From: WTFY01 sp026713925
GTDB lineage: Bacteria; Pseudomonadota; Gammaproteobacteria; UBA4575
NCBI GenBank assembly: GCA_963662355.1
Contig: OY759361.1
Span: 1,550,001 to 1,614,000 of the forward strand
Direction: 5' to 3'
Length of the DNA stretch: 64,000 nucleotides
Part shown: piece by piece, positions 37,337-46,947 of the stretch
Numbering within the stretch: the stretch's first letter is position 1
Layout: every line of letters starts with the position of its first letter
The notes under the pieces: model-generated
What the model saw: only the letters and a program-made list of their open reading frames with translations
Told to the model about the DNA's origin: nothing
Databases searched by the model: none
Made by a program: the position numbers and the translations under genes

Positions 37337-38722
37337 GTGAAAGATTTAAAGTATCGTATCGAAAAAGACAGCATGGGTGAGCTCAAGGTACCGGCAGATG
37401 CCTTGTATGGTGCCCAGACACAAAGAGCGATTGAGAACTTCCCTATAAGTGACCTCACTCTTCCTAGACCCTTTATACATGCACTAGGCCTGATCAAGGC
37501 AGCCTGCGCCCAGGCAAACGCTGAACTGGGACTGCTTGCCAACAATACAGAGACTGCAATCACGCAAGCCTGCATGTCCGTTGCAGCTGGTGAATATGAC
37601 CAGCATTTTCCTGTGGATGTATTTCAGACTGGATCAGGCACCAGCACCAACATGAATGCAAATGAAGTTATTGCTCGTCTTGCCAGTTCACTTGCAGACT
37701 CGAATGTGCATCCTAATGACCATGTCAATATGAGCCAGAGTTCAAATGATGTCATTCCTACCGCTATTCACGTGAGTGCCTGTCTGCAGATTGATCAGGT
37801 ACTCAAGCCAGCCCTTGTGCATCTGGTTAACGTGTTGCTGCAAAAGGCGGAACATGACGGGCATGTCAAGACAGGCCGTACGCATTTGATGGATGCTATG
37901 CCGGTTACTTTAGAACAGGAGCTGGCAGCTTGGGCACAACAGGTTACGTATTCCGTTGAGCGCATGGACCATACCCTTATACGCCTGCGTCAGCTGGCTC
38001 AGGGAGGTACGGCAGTGGGCAGTGGGGTTAATGCAGACCCAAGGTTCGGCGACATGGTTGCCAGCCAGCTTGTCAGCCTCACGGGATTTCCCTTTGAATC
38101 CAAGCCAAATAAATTTGAAGGATTGAGTTGCCAGGACAGCGCAGTTGAAATGAGTGGACAACTTAAAACGCTGGCAGTAAGCCTGATGAAGATTTCCAAT
38201 GATCTCAGGTGGATGAACTCGGGTCCGCTGGCAGGTCTTGGTGAAATCGCATTGCCTTCTTTGCAGCCCGGGAGCAGCATCATGCCTGGCAAGGTTAACC
38301 CGGTCATTCCGGAGGCAGTCACTATGGTATGTGCCCAAGTCATGGGCAATGATACGACCATTGCGATCGCAGGTCAGGCAGGTAATTTCCAGTTAAACGT
38401 GATGCTTCCCGTGATTGCCTACAACTTGCTGCAAAGCATCGAACTGTTGGCCAGTGCTTCCCGTGTGTTGGCTGACAAGGCCATTGAAGGCTTCAAAGTC
38501 AATGACAAGGCACTGCAAGGTGCTTTGTCCAGGAACCCGATTCTCGTTACGGCAATGAACCGCATTGTCGGGTATGAAAAAGGTGCGGCGATAGCCAAGG
38601 CCGCTTATGCATCTGGCAGGCCTGTACTGGAAGTGGCAAGGGAAATGACCGATCTGGACGATGCACAGCTTATAAGGCTTCTGGACCCTTCCCGATTGAC
38701 CCGGGGCGGTGTGCAGGAGTAA
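37337..38722 (+). CDS. fumC: Class II fumarate hydratase
   Basis: The 461-residue enzyme interconverts fumarate and malate without an iron-sulfur cluster. It shows GSGTSTNMNANEVI, SSNDVIPTA, the catalytic-site segment GRTHLMDAMPVT and the signature GSSIMPGKVNP. The start is a GTG with AGGAAG 6 bases before it. It is convergent with acnA, whose stop lies 30 bp away, so two TCA-cycle enzymes are adjacent. Confidence 0.95.
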   Translation: MKDLKYRIEKDSMGELKVPADALYGAQTQRAIENFPISDLTLPRPFIHALGLIKAACAQANAELGLLANNTETAITQACMSVAAGEYDQHFPVDVFQTGSGTSTNMNANEVIARLASSLADSNVHPNDHVNMSQSSNDVIPTAIHVSACLQIDQVLKPALVHLVNVLLQKAEHDGHVKTGRTHLMDAMPVTLEQELAAWAQQVTYSVERMDHTLIRLRQLAQGGTAVGSGVNADPRFGDMVASQLVSLTGFPFESKPNKFEGLSCQDSAVEMSGQLKTLAVSLMKISNDLRWMNSGPLAGLGEIALPSLQPGSSIMPGKVNPVIPEAVTMVCAQVMGNDTTIAIAGQAGNFQLNVMLPVIAYNLLQSIELLASASRVLADKAIEGFKVNDKALQGALSRNPILVTAMNRIVGYEKGAAIAKAAYASGRPVLEVAREMTDLDDAQLIRLLDPSRLTRGGVQE

Positions 38723-38752
38723 ACAGCCTTCTGTTGGCCGTGCAACGATTAT

Positions 38753-41410
38753 TTATGCTGCCAGTTGACGCAGCACGTAGTGCAGGATGCCACCGTTTCG
38801 ATAATATTCGATCTCTTGTGGTGTATCGATGCGGACCACAGCCTGAAAGGATTTTTCAGTACCGTCCTTAGCGACTGCCGTGACGGTAACAAGTTTGACA
38901 GAACCGTTTTGCAAGTCGCTTATGCTGTACAGTTCCATGCCCGTAAGCCCGAGGCTTTCAGCATTTTCCCCTGGATTGTACTGCAATGGAAGAACACCCA
39001 TGCCCACCAGGTTGGAGCGGTGAATGCGCTCGTAGCTTTCGGCTATTACCGCACTTACACCAAGGAGGCGCGGCCCCTTGGCTGCCCAGTCTCTCGATGA
39101 ACCTGAACCGTATTCCTTGCCAGCCAGAATGATGACCGGGATGTGTTCTTTTTTATAGCGCATGGCGGCATCGTAGATCGAAGTCTGCTCACCGGTAGGC
39201 ACATGAATCGTCACGCCCCCTTCTGAGCCTGGAGCCAGCCTGTTTCGCAAACGTATATTTGCAAATGTACCGCGCATCATGACATTGTGATTCCCTCTTC
39301 GCGACCCGTAAGAGTTGAAATCAGCCGGGCTGACCCCCTGGCTCTGAAGGTATTGTCCGGCAGGGCTGTCCGGGGCAATGGCGCCGGCAGGAGAAATATG
39401 ATCTGTGGTGACTGAATCACCCAGGGACGCCAGCACGTGTGCCCCACGTATGTCTTTGACATTTCCTGCAGTCAGGGTCATGTCTTCAAAGTAGGGAGGG
39501 TTGGCAATATAGGTCGAGTCTTCCCAGGCAAAGAACCGGCTTTGACTTGCTTCCAGGCTGTTCCAGTTGTTTCCACCATCGTATATGTTGTCGTAACAGC
39601 GCAGATATTGCTCTGTGGACAGGAAATTTCCCACGGTATCGGCAATTTCCCGCTGGCTTGGCCAGATATCTTTCAGGAAAACGGGGTTTCCGTCCGTGTT
39701 TTCGCCAAGGGGTTCGTTGTATATATCGGTGTCCATGCGGCCCGCAATTGCATAGACGACCACAAGGGGCGGAGAAGCGAGATAATTCATGCGAACCATG
39801 GCATGCACACGCCCCTCAAAGTTGCGATTGCCTGATAATACCGAGGCTGTGATCAAGTGATGGTCCTGGATGGCACTGGATACAGGTTCAGGAAGGGGGC
39901 CGGAGTTGCCAATGCAGGTGGTACAGCCATAGCCAACATTGTGAAATCCGAGTTTTTCAAGATCTTCCATCACACCCGCATTTTCCAGGTATTCGGTCAC
40001 GACACGTGAACCCGGCGCCAGCGAGGTCTTGACCCAGGGTTTTACCTTAAGGCCCAGTTGCACAGCTTTTTTTGCGACCAGTCCTGCGCCCAGCATGGCA
40101 CCGGGATTGGAAGTATTGGTGCATGAAGTGATGGCGGCAATCACTACAGCGCCATCCGCCAAGGTCAGTTTCTCGCCATTAATCTGAATTTCTGTGCTGC
40201 CTTTGCTTTCTATACTGCGTTCTTCCTGCAAGGCTTGCTTGTCGCGCATGAACGTGGTCTTGGAGTCCTTCAGCGCAATGCGGTCCTGTGGGCGCCTGGG
40301 TCCTGCAAGACTGGGCACTACTTCTTCCAGATTCAGGGCAATTGACTCGCTGTAGACGGATGTGTGCGTTCCATTCCGCCACATCCCGGTCGATTGCGCA
40401 TAGGCCTCGACCAGCGCAATCTGGCTTTCATCACGACCGGTCAGTTTCAGGTAACGGATAGTCTCCTGATCGATAGGAAAAATTCCGCAAGTTGCTCCAT
40501 ATTCAGGCGCCATGTTGGCAATTGTGGCACGGTCTGCCAGGGGCAAGTCGCTCAGCCCATCACCGTAGAACTCGACGAACTTTCCGACTACGCCATGCTT
40601 GCGAAGCATTTCGACGACAACCAGAACAAGGTCCGTGGCTGTAGAGCCTTCCGGTAACCGGCCGTCCAGCCTGAACCCGACCACTTTGGGGAGCAACATG
40701 GAAATGGGCTGATCCAGCATGGAGGCCTCGGCCTCAATGCCACCGACTCCCCATCCGAGCACTCCCACGCCATTGATCATGGTGGTGTGAGAGTCCGTAC
40801 CGACTACAGTATCCGGGTAGGCCTGCAATGTACCCGCATTGTGTCTTGAGAAAATTACGCGTGCCAGGTATTCAAGGTTTACCTGATGAACAATGCCCAG
40901 GTCCGGAGGCACGACCTTGAAATTGGAAAATGCGTTTTGTCCCCACTTCAGAAAATTGTAGCGCTCGCGGTTGCGGCTGAACTCCAGGGCTGCATTAAGA
41001 CCGAATGCTTCGTTCGAGCCAAAATGATCCACCTGGACAGAGTGGTCGATGACCAGTTCCGCAGGTTGCAGAGGGTTTATTTTGTCCGGGTCACCGCCCA
41101 GAGCCAGCATGGCATCGCGCATCGCAGCCAAATCCACCACGGCAGGTACCCCTGTAAAATCCTGCATCAGGACGCGTGCAGGCCGAAATGCAATTTCATT
41201 TTTGGGTTCAGATGTGGCGTCCCAGTACAGAACTGCTTCGATGTCTTTTTGGGTCACAGTGTGACCGTCTTCATGGCGAAGCAGGTTCTCCAGCAATACC
41301 TTGAGCGAATAGGGGAGGTGTGCAGCACCGGGCAGCCTGCTTACATCAAAAATCTCATAGCTGTTTCCATGCACGGTCAGGCTGGACCGGGTATCAAAAC
41401 TGTTGTTCAT
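38753..41410 (-). CDS. acnA: Aconitate hydratase A
   Basis: From the ATG at 41410 the enzyme has 885 residues, normal for AcnA. It holds a [4Fe-4S] through cysteines in TSCTNTSNPGAML and GCTTCIGNSGPL, with VGTDSHTTMINGVGVLGWGVGGIEA and the C-terminal swivelling domain containing YGSGSSRDWAAKG. A strong AAGGAG lies 5-6 bases before this ATG. A longer open frame upstream (to 41884) has no family similarity and is discarded. It isomerises citrate to isocitrate. Confidence 0.95.
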   Translation of the reverse strand: MNNSFDTRSSLTVHGNSYEIFDVSRLPGAAHLPYSLKVLLENLLRHEDGHTVTQKDIEAVLYWDATSEPKNEIAFRPARVLMQDFTGVPAVVDLAAMRDAMLALGGDPDKINPLQPAELVIDHSVQVDHFGSNEAFGLNAALEFSRNRERYNFLKWGQNAFSNFKVVPPDLGIVHQVNLEYLARVIFSRHNAGTLQAYPDTVVGTDSHTTMINGVGVLGWGVGGIEAEASMLDQPISMLLPKVVGFRLDGRLPEGSTATDLVLVVVEMLRKHGVVGKFVEFYGDGLSDLPLADRATIANMAPEYGATCGIFPIDQETIRYLKLTGRDESQIALVEAYAQSTGMWRNGTHTSVYSESIALNLEEVVPSLAGPRRPQDRIALKDSKTTFMRDKQALQEERSIESKGSTEIQINGEKLTLADGAVVIAAITSCTNTSNPGAMLGAGLVAKKAVQLGLKVKPWVKTSLAPGSRVVTEYLENAGVMEDLEKLGFHNVGYGCTTCIGNSGPLPEPVSSAIQDHHLITASVLSGNRNFEGRVHAMVRMNYLASPPLVVVYAIAGRMDTDIYNEPLGENTDGNPVFLKDIWPSQREIADTVGNFLSTEQYLRCYDNIYDGGNNWNSLEASQSRFFAWEDSTYIANPPYFEDMTLTAGNVKDIRGAHVLASLGDSVTTDHISPAGAIAPDSPAGQYLQSQGVSPADFNSYGSRRGNHNVMMRGTFANIRLRNRLAPGSEGGVTIHVPTGEQTSIYDAAMRYKKEHIPVIILAGKEYGSGSSRDWAAKGPRLLGVSAVIAESYERIHRSNLVGMGVLPLQYNPGENAESLGLTGMELYSISDLQNGSVKLVTVTAVAKDGTEKSFQAVVRIDTPQEIEYYRNGGILHYVLRQLAA

Positions 41411-41516
41411 GCGGACTCCTTGCGCAGTCAGAATGGATTGTTTTCGGGATTTAAGAGCTACGATTATCAGGCATTCATGAACTGCATGTAACTGCCTGCA
41501 AGTGATAACTTTAACC

Positions 41517-42140
41517 CTAACAGCCTTGTTGCAACGTGGCAATGTTTCTGAGGATAGAAGTCCTTCCGAATAACAGTGCCCAGCGTCTTCCATGGGCCTG
41601 GCGCCAGAGCACAACAGCACGAATGCCTGCCAGCAAGAGAGCTCGGATTGTGTTTGCACAGTGTTCCCTTTGCAAATAGTCCGGATCGCCTTCGATGATG
41701 ATTTTAGGGCCCAGGGGACTGATATGGGTTTGATAAAGCCTTGCGAGGTCCTGCACGAGTTCTTGCTCTGGCTCGTCCCTGGAAGCATGCAAGGCTGCAA
41801 TGTGCCGGATATCATTGCTGAGTGCAGCAGTGACTTGGGGGCTGGCCTGGAGCCTGCTTTCCAGGTACATAAGGCTGACCGCATGCCGGGTGCGCTCGAT
41901 CACTTGCGGGTCATGGCGTTTTTCAAGGGTCTCCAGAAGCGTATGCAGGCCGAGTTGAAGATGTTGTGGAAGGCCAAATACATCCATGAAGTCATTCACG
42001 TCAAGTTTAAGGACGCTTGCAAGTGAGGCCGGCAGGCAAGAATGTGTAGAGTCGCCCTGCCAGGCAACTTGCTGGACCAGCGCAAGTGCCTGGTACAGGC
42101 CAGCGAGGGCGATTGTCTGGTTGGTGGTTACTTTGAACAT
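41517..42140 (-). CDS. hflD: High frequency lysogenization protein HflD homologue
   Basis: The 207-residue helical protein begins TTNQTIALAGLYQALALVQQVA, the clear HflD N-terminus, and contains RHAVSLMYLESRL and LFGRTSILRNIATL at its end. HflD is membrane-associated in E. coli and affects lambda CII stability. Its normal cellular role is unclear. It follows mnmA by 22 bp, the conserved order. The ATG at 42140 replaces a longer frame that would lie inside mnmA. Confidence 0.92.
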   Translation of the reverse strand: MFKVTTNQTIALAGLYQALALVQQVAWQGDSTHSCLPASLASVLKLDVNDFMDVFGLPQHLQLGLHTLLETLEKRHDPQVIERTRHAVSLMYLESRLQASPQVTAALSNDIRHIAALHASRDEPEQELVQDLARLYQTHISPLGPKIIIEGDPDYLQREHCANTIRALLLAGIRAVVLWRQAHGRRWALLFGRTSILRNIATLQQGC

Positions 42141-42162
42141 GAGAAATAGCGTATTCCGGGTC

Positions 42163-43245
42163 CTAGGGCTTGCGTGCCTCGATGATGCCTCCTCCCAGGC
42201 ATGTGTCCTGTTCGTAGAATACCACGCTCTGTCCAGGGGCCACTGCCCACTGGGGCCTGACAAATGAAATCTTGTAGCCTGTATCCTGGTACGGCTGGAC
42301 TGAGCAAGCTTGGTCAGATTGACGGTAACGGATTTTTGCGCCCAGGTTTTTCGTGTTGCCGGGAGGTTGACCTGCAATCCAGTGGATAGTCTGGGTCAGG
42401 ATTGTAGAATGGAATAATGCAGCATGTTGCTGGCCCTGTGCCACGAACAGACTATTGGTGTGAATGTCCTTGTCAGCCACATACCATGGTTCTTCAGGCA
42501 GGTTGGCTTGACCCCCGATTCCGAGTCCCTGGCGCTGGCCAATCGTGTAAAACATGACACCTTCATGCTCACCTATGACATCCCCATCCGTCGTCATGAT
42601 AGGACCTGGCCGTGCAGGGATATATTCCTTGAGAAAGTCCCTGAACTTGCGTTCGCCGATGAAGCAGATGCCTGTGCTGTCTTTTTTGTCGTGCACAGTA
42701 AAGCCCTGTTCCCTGGCAATGGCGCGTACTTCAGACTTTTTTATTTTTCCCAACGGGAACAGTGATCTTTCCAGTTGCCCCTGGTCCAGGGTGTGCAGAA
42801 AATAACTCTGGTCTTTGTCACCATCACGGGCTTTTTTCAGGCACATCGAGTCAGGGCCAGTTTCGCAGCGCACATAATGCCCCGTGGCAATGTAATCTGT
42901 CTTCAAGTCCAGTGCATAATCCAGGAAAGCCCTGAATTTGATTTCCCGGTTGCAAATGATATCCGGGTTGGGGGTGCGTCCAGCCTGGTATTCGTCCACG
43001 AGATTGCTGAATACACGGTCCCAGTATTCGGATGAAAAATTGATTGTGTGCAAGGGAATGTCAAGCTTATTGCATACCTGCTGTGCATCCGCAAGGTCTG
43101 CGGCGGCTGCGCAGTATTTTTCATCGTCATCCTCTTCCCAGTTCTTCATGAACAGGCCTTCAACTTCAAAGCCCTGTCTGTTCAAGAGCCAGGCTGCTAC
43201 GGATGAGTCGACACCACCAGACATGCCTACGATTACCTTGGTCAA
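42163..43245 (-). CDS. mnmA: tRNA 2-thiouridylase MnmA
   Basis: The 360-residue enzyme installs sulfur at U34 of Glu, Gln and Lys tRNAs. It has the PP-loop GMSGGVDSSVAAWLL, the first catalytic Cys region in NPDIICNREIKF, GHYVR, and the second Cys in DSTGICFIGERKF. Length is typical. It is preceded by nudJ (30 bp) and followed by hflD, as in E. coli. Confidence 0.96.
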   Translation of the reverse strand: MTKVIVGMSGGVDSSVAAWLLNRQGFEVEGLFMKNWEEDDDEKYCAAAADLADAQQVCNKLDIPLHTINFSSEYWDRVFSNLVDEYQAGRTPNPDIICNREIKFRAFLDYALDLKTDYIATGHYVRCETGPDSMCLKKARDGDKDQSYFLHTLDQGQLERSLFPLGKIKKSEVRAIAREQGFTVHDKKDSTGICFIGERKFRDFLKEYIPARPGPIMTTDGDVIGEHEGVMFYTIGQRQGLGIGGQANLPEEPWYVADKDIHTNSLFVAQGQQHAALFHSTILTQTIHWIAGQPPGNTKNLGAKIRYRQSDQACSVQPYQDTGYKISFVRPQWAVAPGQSVVFYEQDTCLGGGIIEARKP

Positions 43246-43275
43246 GTCCGTGACCCTCTGGTCAGGGTCCGGGCG

Positions 43276-43734
43276 TTACCAGTACTGCCGGATGTTGCGG
43301 ATGATGTCCAGGTCATAACGTTTGCCATCGAGGTAGTCCTGTATACTGTGCGTGACCATAGTGCTTCGGAGCCTGTGCTCGGGCAGGGAGAGAATCGAAT
43401 CGGCACTGTACCAGCCCGCATGCAGGATACCCTCATCAAGTTCGTCGCTGATGCGCTCCTCACTGCACTGTCCACACAAGGTAAATCGCAAGAAGGTTTC
43501 GTCATTGTGTGGATGCTTCCAGCAATATACTCCCACCAGTGCATCCGGATAAAACTCCCATCCTGTCTCTTCAAGGGTTTCTCTTCTGGCTGCTTCAATC
43601 AAAGTTTCACCTGGCTCCCAATGCCCGGCAGGTTGATTGAAAACAGTGTGCTCTTCTACCTGTTCTTGAACAAGAAGGTATTTTTGCTGGCGTTCAATGA
43701 CTGCAGCAACTGTAACATGAGGGTGCCAGTTCAT
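43276..43734 (-). CDS. nudJ: Nudix phosphohydrolase, NudJ type
   Basis: The 152-residue protein has the complete Nudix box from GHWEPGETL through ARRETLEETGW and begins HPHVTVAAVIERQQKYLLV like NudJ. NudJ hydrolyses nucleoside di- and triphosphates and the HMP-pyrophosphate thiamine precursor. It heads the nudJ-mnmA-hflD group. The 284 bp between it and clpS (43735-44018) hold no supported gene and should contain both promoters. Confidence 0.88.
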   Translation of the reverse strand: MNWHPHVTVAAVIERQQKYLLVQEQVEEHTVFNQPAGHWEPGETLIEAARRETLEETGWEFYPDALVGVYCWKHPHNDETFLRFTLCGQCSEERISDELDEGILHAGWYSADSILSLPEHRLRSTMVTHSIQDYLDGKRYDLDIIRNIRQYW

Positions 43735-44018
43735 AGGCGTAGCGCATGCGAATTTATCATACTAGGAATTCGTAACTATATAATAAATAGAGGTATTAAA
43801 TGGCCTCGTCAAATGTTTATTGCGTCGCAATATGCCGATGGGTTATATTTTTGATGGACTTTATAACGTGCCGTTGCCTCAGGCGCGCAGACTTCGTATC
43901 GTGCACACAGTGTATAGCAGTTTTGCACCTGTCCAGACTGACATATGTAGCCTGAACCGTATCAGATGCAAGGGCGCACCGGTTATACTAATTGCCCCGA
44001 AAGCGTTCATTGTCGAGT

Positions 44019-44333
44019 ATGGCTGAGCAAGATCAAATCCTTCACGATGAAAAAGTGGCTGTCAAGGATGCGAAGACCCGCACGCCACCGATGTACAAAG
44101 TGGTATTATTGAATGATGATTACACCCCCATGGAGTTTGTAGTACATATCCTGGAGAACTTCTTTAAGATGAACCGGGAAAAGGCTACTCGCATCATGCT
44201 GCATGTGCATACACGGGGAAAAGGTGTTTGTGGAGTTTATACACGCGATGTGGCAGAAACCAAGGTGGCTCAAGTCAATGAATATTCGCGTATGAATAAT
44301 CACCCTCTATTGTGTGCAATGGAAGAAACGTGA
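44019..44333 (+). CDS. clpS: ATP-dependent Clp protease adaptor
   Basis: From the ATG at 44019 the protein has 104 residues. It contains PPMYKVVLLNDDYTPMEFVV, the N-degron-binding fold start with the DDYTPM loop, and the VCGVYTRDVAETK segment. ClpS delivers proteins with N-terminal Phe, Leu, Trp or Tyr to ClpAP. The clpA gene starts 6 bp downstream. A slightly longer frame upstream is less likely than this family-typical start. Confidence 0.95.
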   Translation: MAEQDQILHDEKVAVKDAKTRTPPMYKVVLLNDDYTPMEFVVHILENFFKMNREKATRIMLHVHTRGKGVCGVYTRDVAETKVAQVNEYSRMNNHPLLCAMEET

Positions 44334-44339
44334 CCGGCA

Positions 44340-46601
44340 ATGCTAAATAAAGAGCTTGAATTTACATTGAACCTTGCCTTTAAGGAGGCACGTGAAAAAC
44401 GTCATGAGTTCATGACTGTAGAACACCTGTTGCTTGCCTTGACACAAAATCCAACGGCAGCAAAGGTACTTCGTGCATGTGGAACTGATCTGTCGAAACT
44501 CGCCCGCGAACTGTCAGAATTCATTCATAACAACACCCCCCTGCTGCCTGGTGAGGACGACCGTGATACGCAGCCGACGCTGGGGTTTCAGCGTGTATTG
44601 CAGCGTGCAGTATTCCACGTACAGTCATCCGGCCGGAAAGATGCAGAAGTAACCGGTGCCAACGTGCTGGTTGCCATTTTCAGTGAGCAGGAGTCACATG
44701 CTGTATATCTGCTGGGTCAGCATGACATAGCGCGCTTGGATGTAGTGAATTATATCGCCCATGGTATCTCGAAGGTATCGTCTGACTCAGACAGTGAGGT
44801 GACAGTAGACACAGATGCCGAGCTAAAAAGGGATACGCAAGGCCCAAGGCCACTTGATTGCTATGCGGTCAATCTCAACAAGCTTGCAGAAGATGGAAAG
44901 ATTGATCCGTTGATCGGGCGGGAAAATGAAATTGAACGTGCTACTCAGATTTTGTGTCGCCGCAGAAAAAACAACCCGCTGATGGTTGGGGAAGCCGGTG
45001 TGGGTAAGACGGCAATTGTCGAAGGTTTAGCTAAAAAGATTGTGGATCAGGAAGTGCCGGATATCCTGAAAGGTTACACAATATATGCGCTGGACTTGGG
45101 GGGACTGGTTGCAGGCACAAAGTATCGGGGTGATTTTGAAAAACGGTTGAAGGGCGTTCTGCAACAACTTAAAGAAGAGCAGAATACTATTCTGTTTATT
45201 GATGAAATCCATACTGTCATTGGTGCGGGCTCTGCATCAGGAGGGGTCATGGATGCTTCCAACCTGATCAAGCCCATGCTGGGCACGGGCGAACTGAAAT
45301 GTATCGGTTCGACGACATATCAAGAGTTCCGGGGTGTGTTTGAGAAAGACCGGGCCCTGGCACGACGCTTCCAGACCATAGATATAGAGGAGCCTAGTGT
45401 TGAGGAGACTTACCAGATATTGAAGGGTCTGCGCAGTCGATTTGAGAAGCATCATGGTGTTCGGTATGCCGAAAAGGCATTGCGTGCGGCGGCCGAACTG
45501 GCAGCAAAATATATCAATGACCGTCATTTGCCGGATAAGGCTATTGATGTCATTGATGAAGCTGGTGCAAACATGAACCTCAAGCCCAAGTCTGCACGTA
45601 AGAAGATGATTACCATCAAGCAAATTGAAGACATTGTTTCCAAAATTGCACGAATTCCACCCAAGCATGTGACGGCTAGTGACACGGCAGTTCTCAAAAA
45701 CCTGGAACGCAACCTGAAGCTGGTAGTATTCGGACAGGATACTGCAATTGGTTCCCTGTCGACGGCAATCAAAATGTCGCGCTCCGGGATTGGGAATGAA
45801 AACAAACCCATAGGCTGTTTCCTGTTTGCTGGACCTACAGGTGTCGGTAAAACTGAAGTGGCCAGGCAGCTGTCAATCATTTTGGGGGTTGAACTGCTGC
45901 GATTTGACATGTCTGAATATATGGAGCGTCATACTGTTTCACGCCTCATCGGTGCGCCGCCAGGGTATGTCGGGTTTGACCAGGGTGGTCTTTTGACCGA
46001 TGCGGTATTGAAATCTCCTCATTGTGTGCTGCTGCTGGATGAGGTGGAAAAGGCTCATATGGACGTATTCAATTTATTACTGCAGGTAATGGATCATGGC
46101 GTGTTGACTGATACAAACGGCAGAAAAGTGGATTTTCGCAATGTTATTCTGGTGATGACGACTAATGCTGGCGCTGCGGAGATGAACCGGGCAAGTGTGG
46201 GCTTTACAATTCAGGATCATCAAGCTGACGGCATGGAAATCATAAAACGTACATTTACTCCTGAATTCAGGAATCGTCTGGATGCAATCATCCAGTTTGA
46301 AGCTCTGGACAAGGGTACTGTGTTACATATCGTAGACAAGTTTATCGCGCAACTTGAGGCTCAACTGGAGGCGAAGAAGATCGAAATTAGAGTTGAACCT
46401 GCCGCCAAGGCCTGGATCGCAAGGCTTGGATATGATGTAAGAATGGGCGCGCGTCCAATGGAACGGGTCATACAGGAACATGTCAAGAAACCCCTTGCCG
46501 AGGAAATACTTTTTGGATGCCTGGAGAATGGCGGGAAAGTAATCGTGCGTGCCAATGAAGACGAGCTGGAGATTGAGTATCTGGAAAAGGTTCTGAATTA
46601 A
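44340..46601 (+). CDS. clpA: ClpA, ATPase subunit of the ClpAP protease
   Basis: The 753-residue AAA+ unfoldase has an N-terminal Clp-N repeat domain that docks ClpS (MLNKELEFTLNLAF). Two ATPase modules follow, with Walker A motifs GEAGVGKT and GPTGVGKT and the second-module arginine region in YMERHTVSRLIGAPPGYVGF. It threads proteins into ClpP. It is convergent with infA across 13 bp, the same arrangement as in E. coli. Confidence 0.96.
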   Translation: MLNKELEFTLNLAFKEAREKRHEFMTVEHLLLALTQNPTAAKVLRACGTDLSKLARELSEFIHNNTPLLPGEDDRDTQPTLGFQRVLQRAVFHVQSSGRKDAEVTGANVLVAIFSEQESHAVYLLGQHDIARLDVVNYIAHGISKVSSDSDSEVTVDTDAELKRDTQGPRPLDCYAVNLNKLAEDGKIDPLIGRENEIERATQILCRRRKNNPLMVGEAGVGKTAIVEGLAKKIVDQEVPDILKGYTIYALDLGGLVAGTKYRGDFEKRLKGVLQQLKEEQNTILFIDEIHTVIGAGSASGGVMDASNLIKPMLGTGELKCIGSTTYQEFRGVFEKDRALARRFQTIDIEEPSVEETYQILKGLRSRFEKHHGVRYAEKALRAAAELAAKYINDRHLPDKAIDVIDEAGANMNLKPKSARKKMITIKQIEDIVSKIARIPPKHVTASDTAVLKNLERNLKLVVFGQDTAIGSLSTAIKMSRSGIGNENKPIGCFLFAGPTGVGKTEVARQLSIILGVELLRFDMSEYMERHTVSRLIGAPPGYVGFDQGGLLTDAVLKSPHCVLLLDEVEKAHMDVFNLLLQVMDHGVLTDTNGRKVDFRNVILVMTTNAGAAEMNRASVGFTIQDHQADGMEIIKRTFTPEFRNRLDAIIQFEALDKGTVLHIVDKFIAQLEAQLEAKKIEIRVEPAAKAWIARLGYDVRMGARPMERVIQEHVKKPLAEEILFGCLENGGKVIVRANEDELEIEYLEKVLN

Positions 46602-46614
46602 AGACTAGGGGGTC

Positions 46615-46833
46615 CTATTTGCCTCGATAGGTTATTCTTCCTTTGCTGAGATCATACGGTGTCATTTCAACGGTAACCCTGTCACCCGTCAAAATCTTGA
46701 TATAGTGTTTGCGCATCCGTCCTGAGATGTGTGCTGTTACGATGTGGCCGTTTTCCAATTCGACCCGAAACATTGTGTTTGGCAGGGTTTCAATTACAGT
46801 ACCTTCCATTTCAATATGGTCTTCTTTTGGCAT
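46615..46833 (-). CDS. infA: Translation initiation factor IF-1
   Basis: The 72-residue OB-fold protein has EMEGTVIETLPNTMFRVELENGH and ends YDLSKGRITYRGK, a textbook IF-1. It blocks the ribosomal A site during initiation. AAGGAG lies 5 bases before the ATG. It is divergent from fabD across 114 bp. Confidence 0.97.
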   Translation of the reverse strand: MPKEDHIEMEGTVIETLPNTMFRVELENGHIVTAHISGRMRKHYIKILTGDRVTVEMTPYDLSKGRITYRGK

Positions 46834-46947
46834 GCTGCTCCTTGGAAAGTCATTATGGGGTGCTCATTATCGTGCAACAAAAAAATAAAACAAGAGCTAT
46901 ACATTATTTAGTACAATCATTACTCAGGTTCTCCGCCTCAAAATACT

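Noticed and set aside
41411..41884. N-terminal extension of aconitase
   Set aside because: The extra 158 residues have no family similarity, and a strong AAGGAG precedes the ATG at 41410.
42141..42377. N-terminal extension of HflD
   Set aside because: It lies inside mnmA in another frame, and HflD homologues start at the ATG at 42140.
43820..44026. Short plus-strand open frame before clpS
   Set aside because: It runs into the clpS start, has no ribosome site and no recognisable sequence, and the position is better explained as promoter region.
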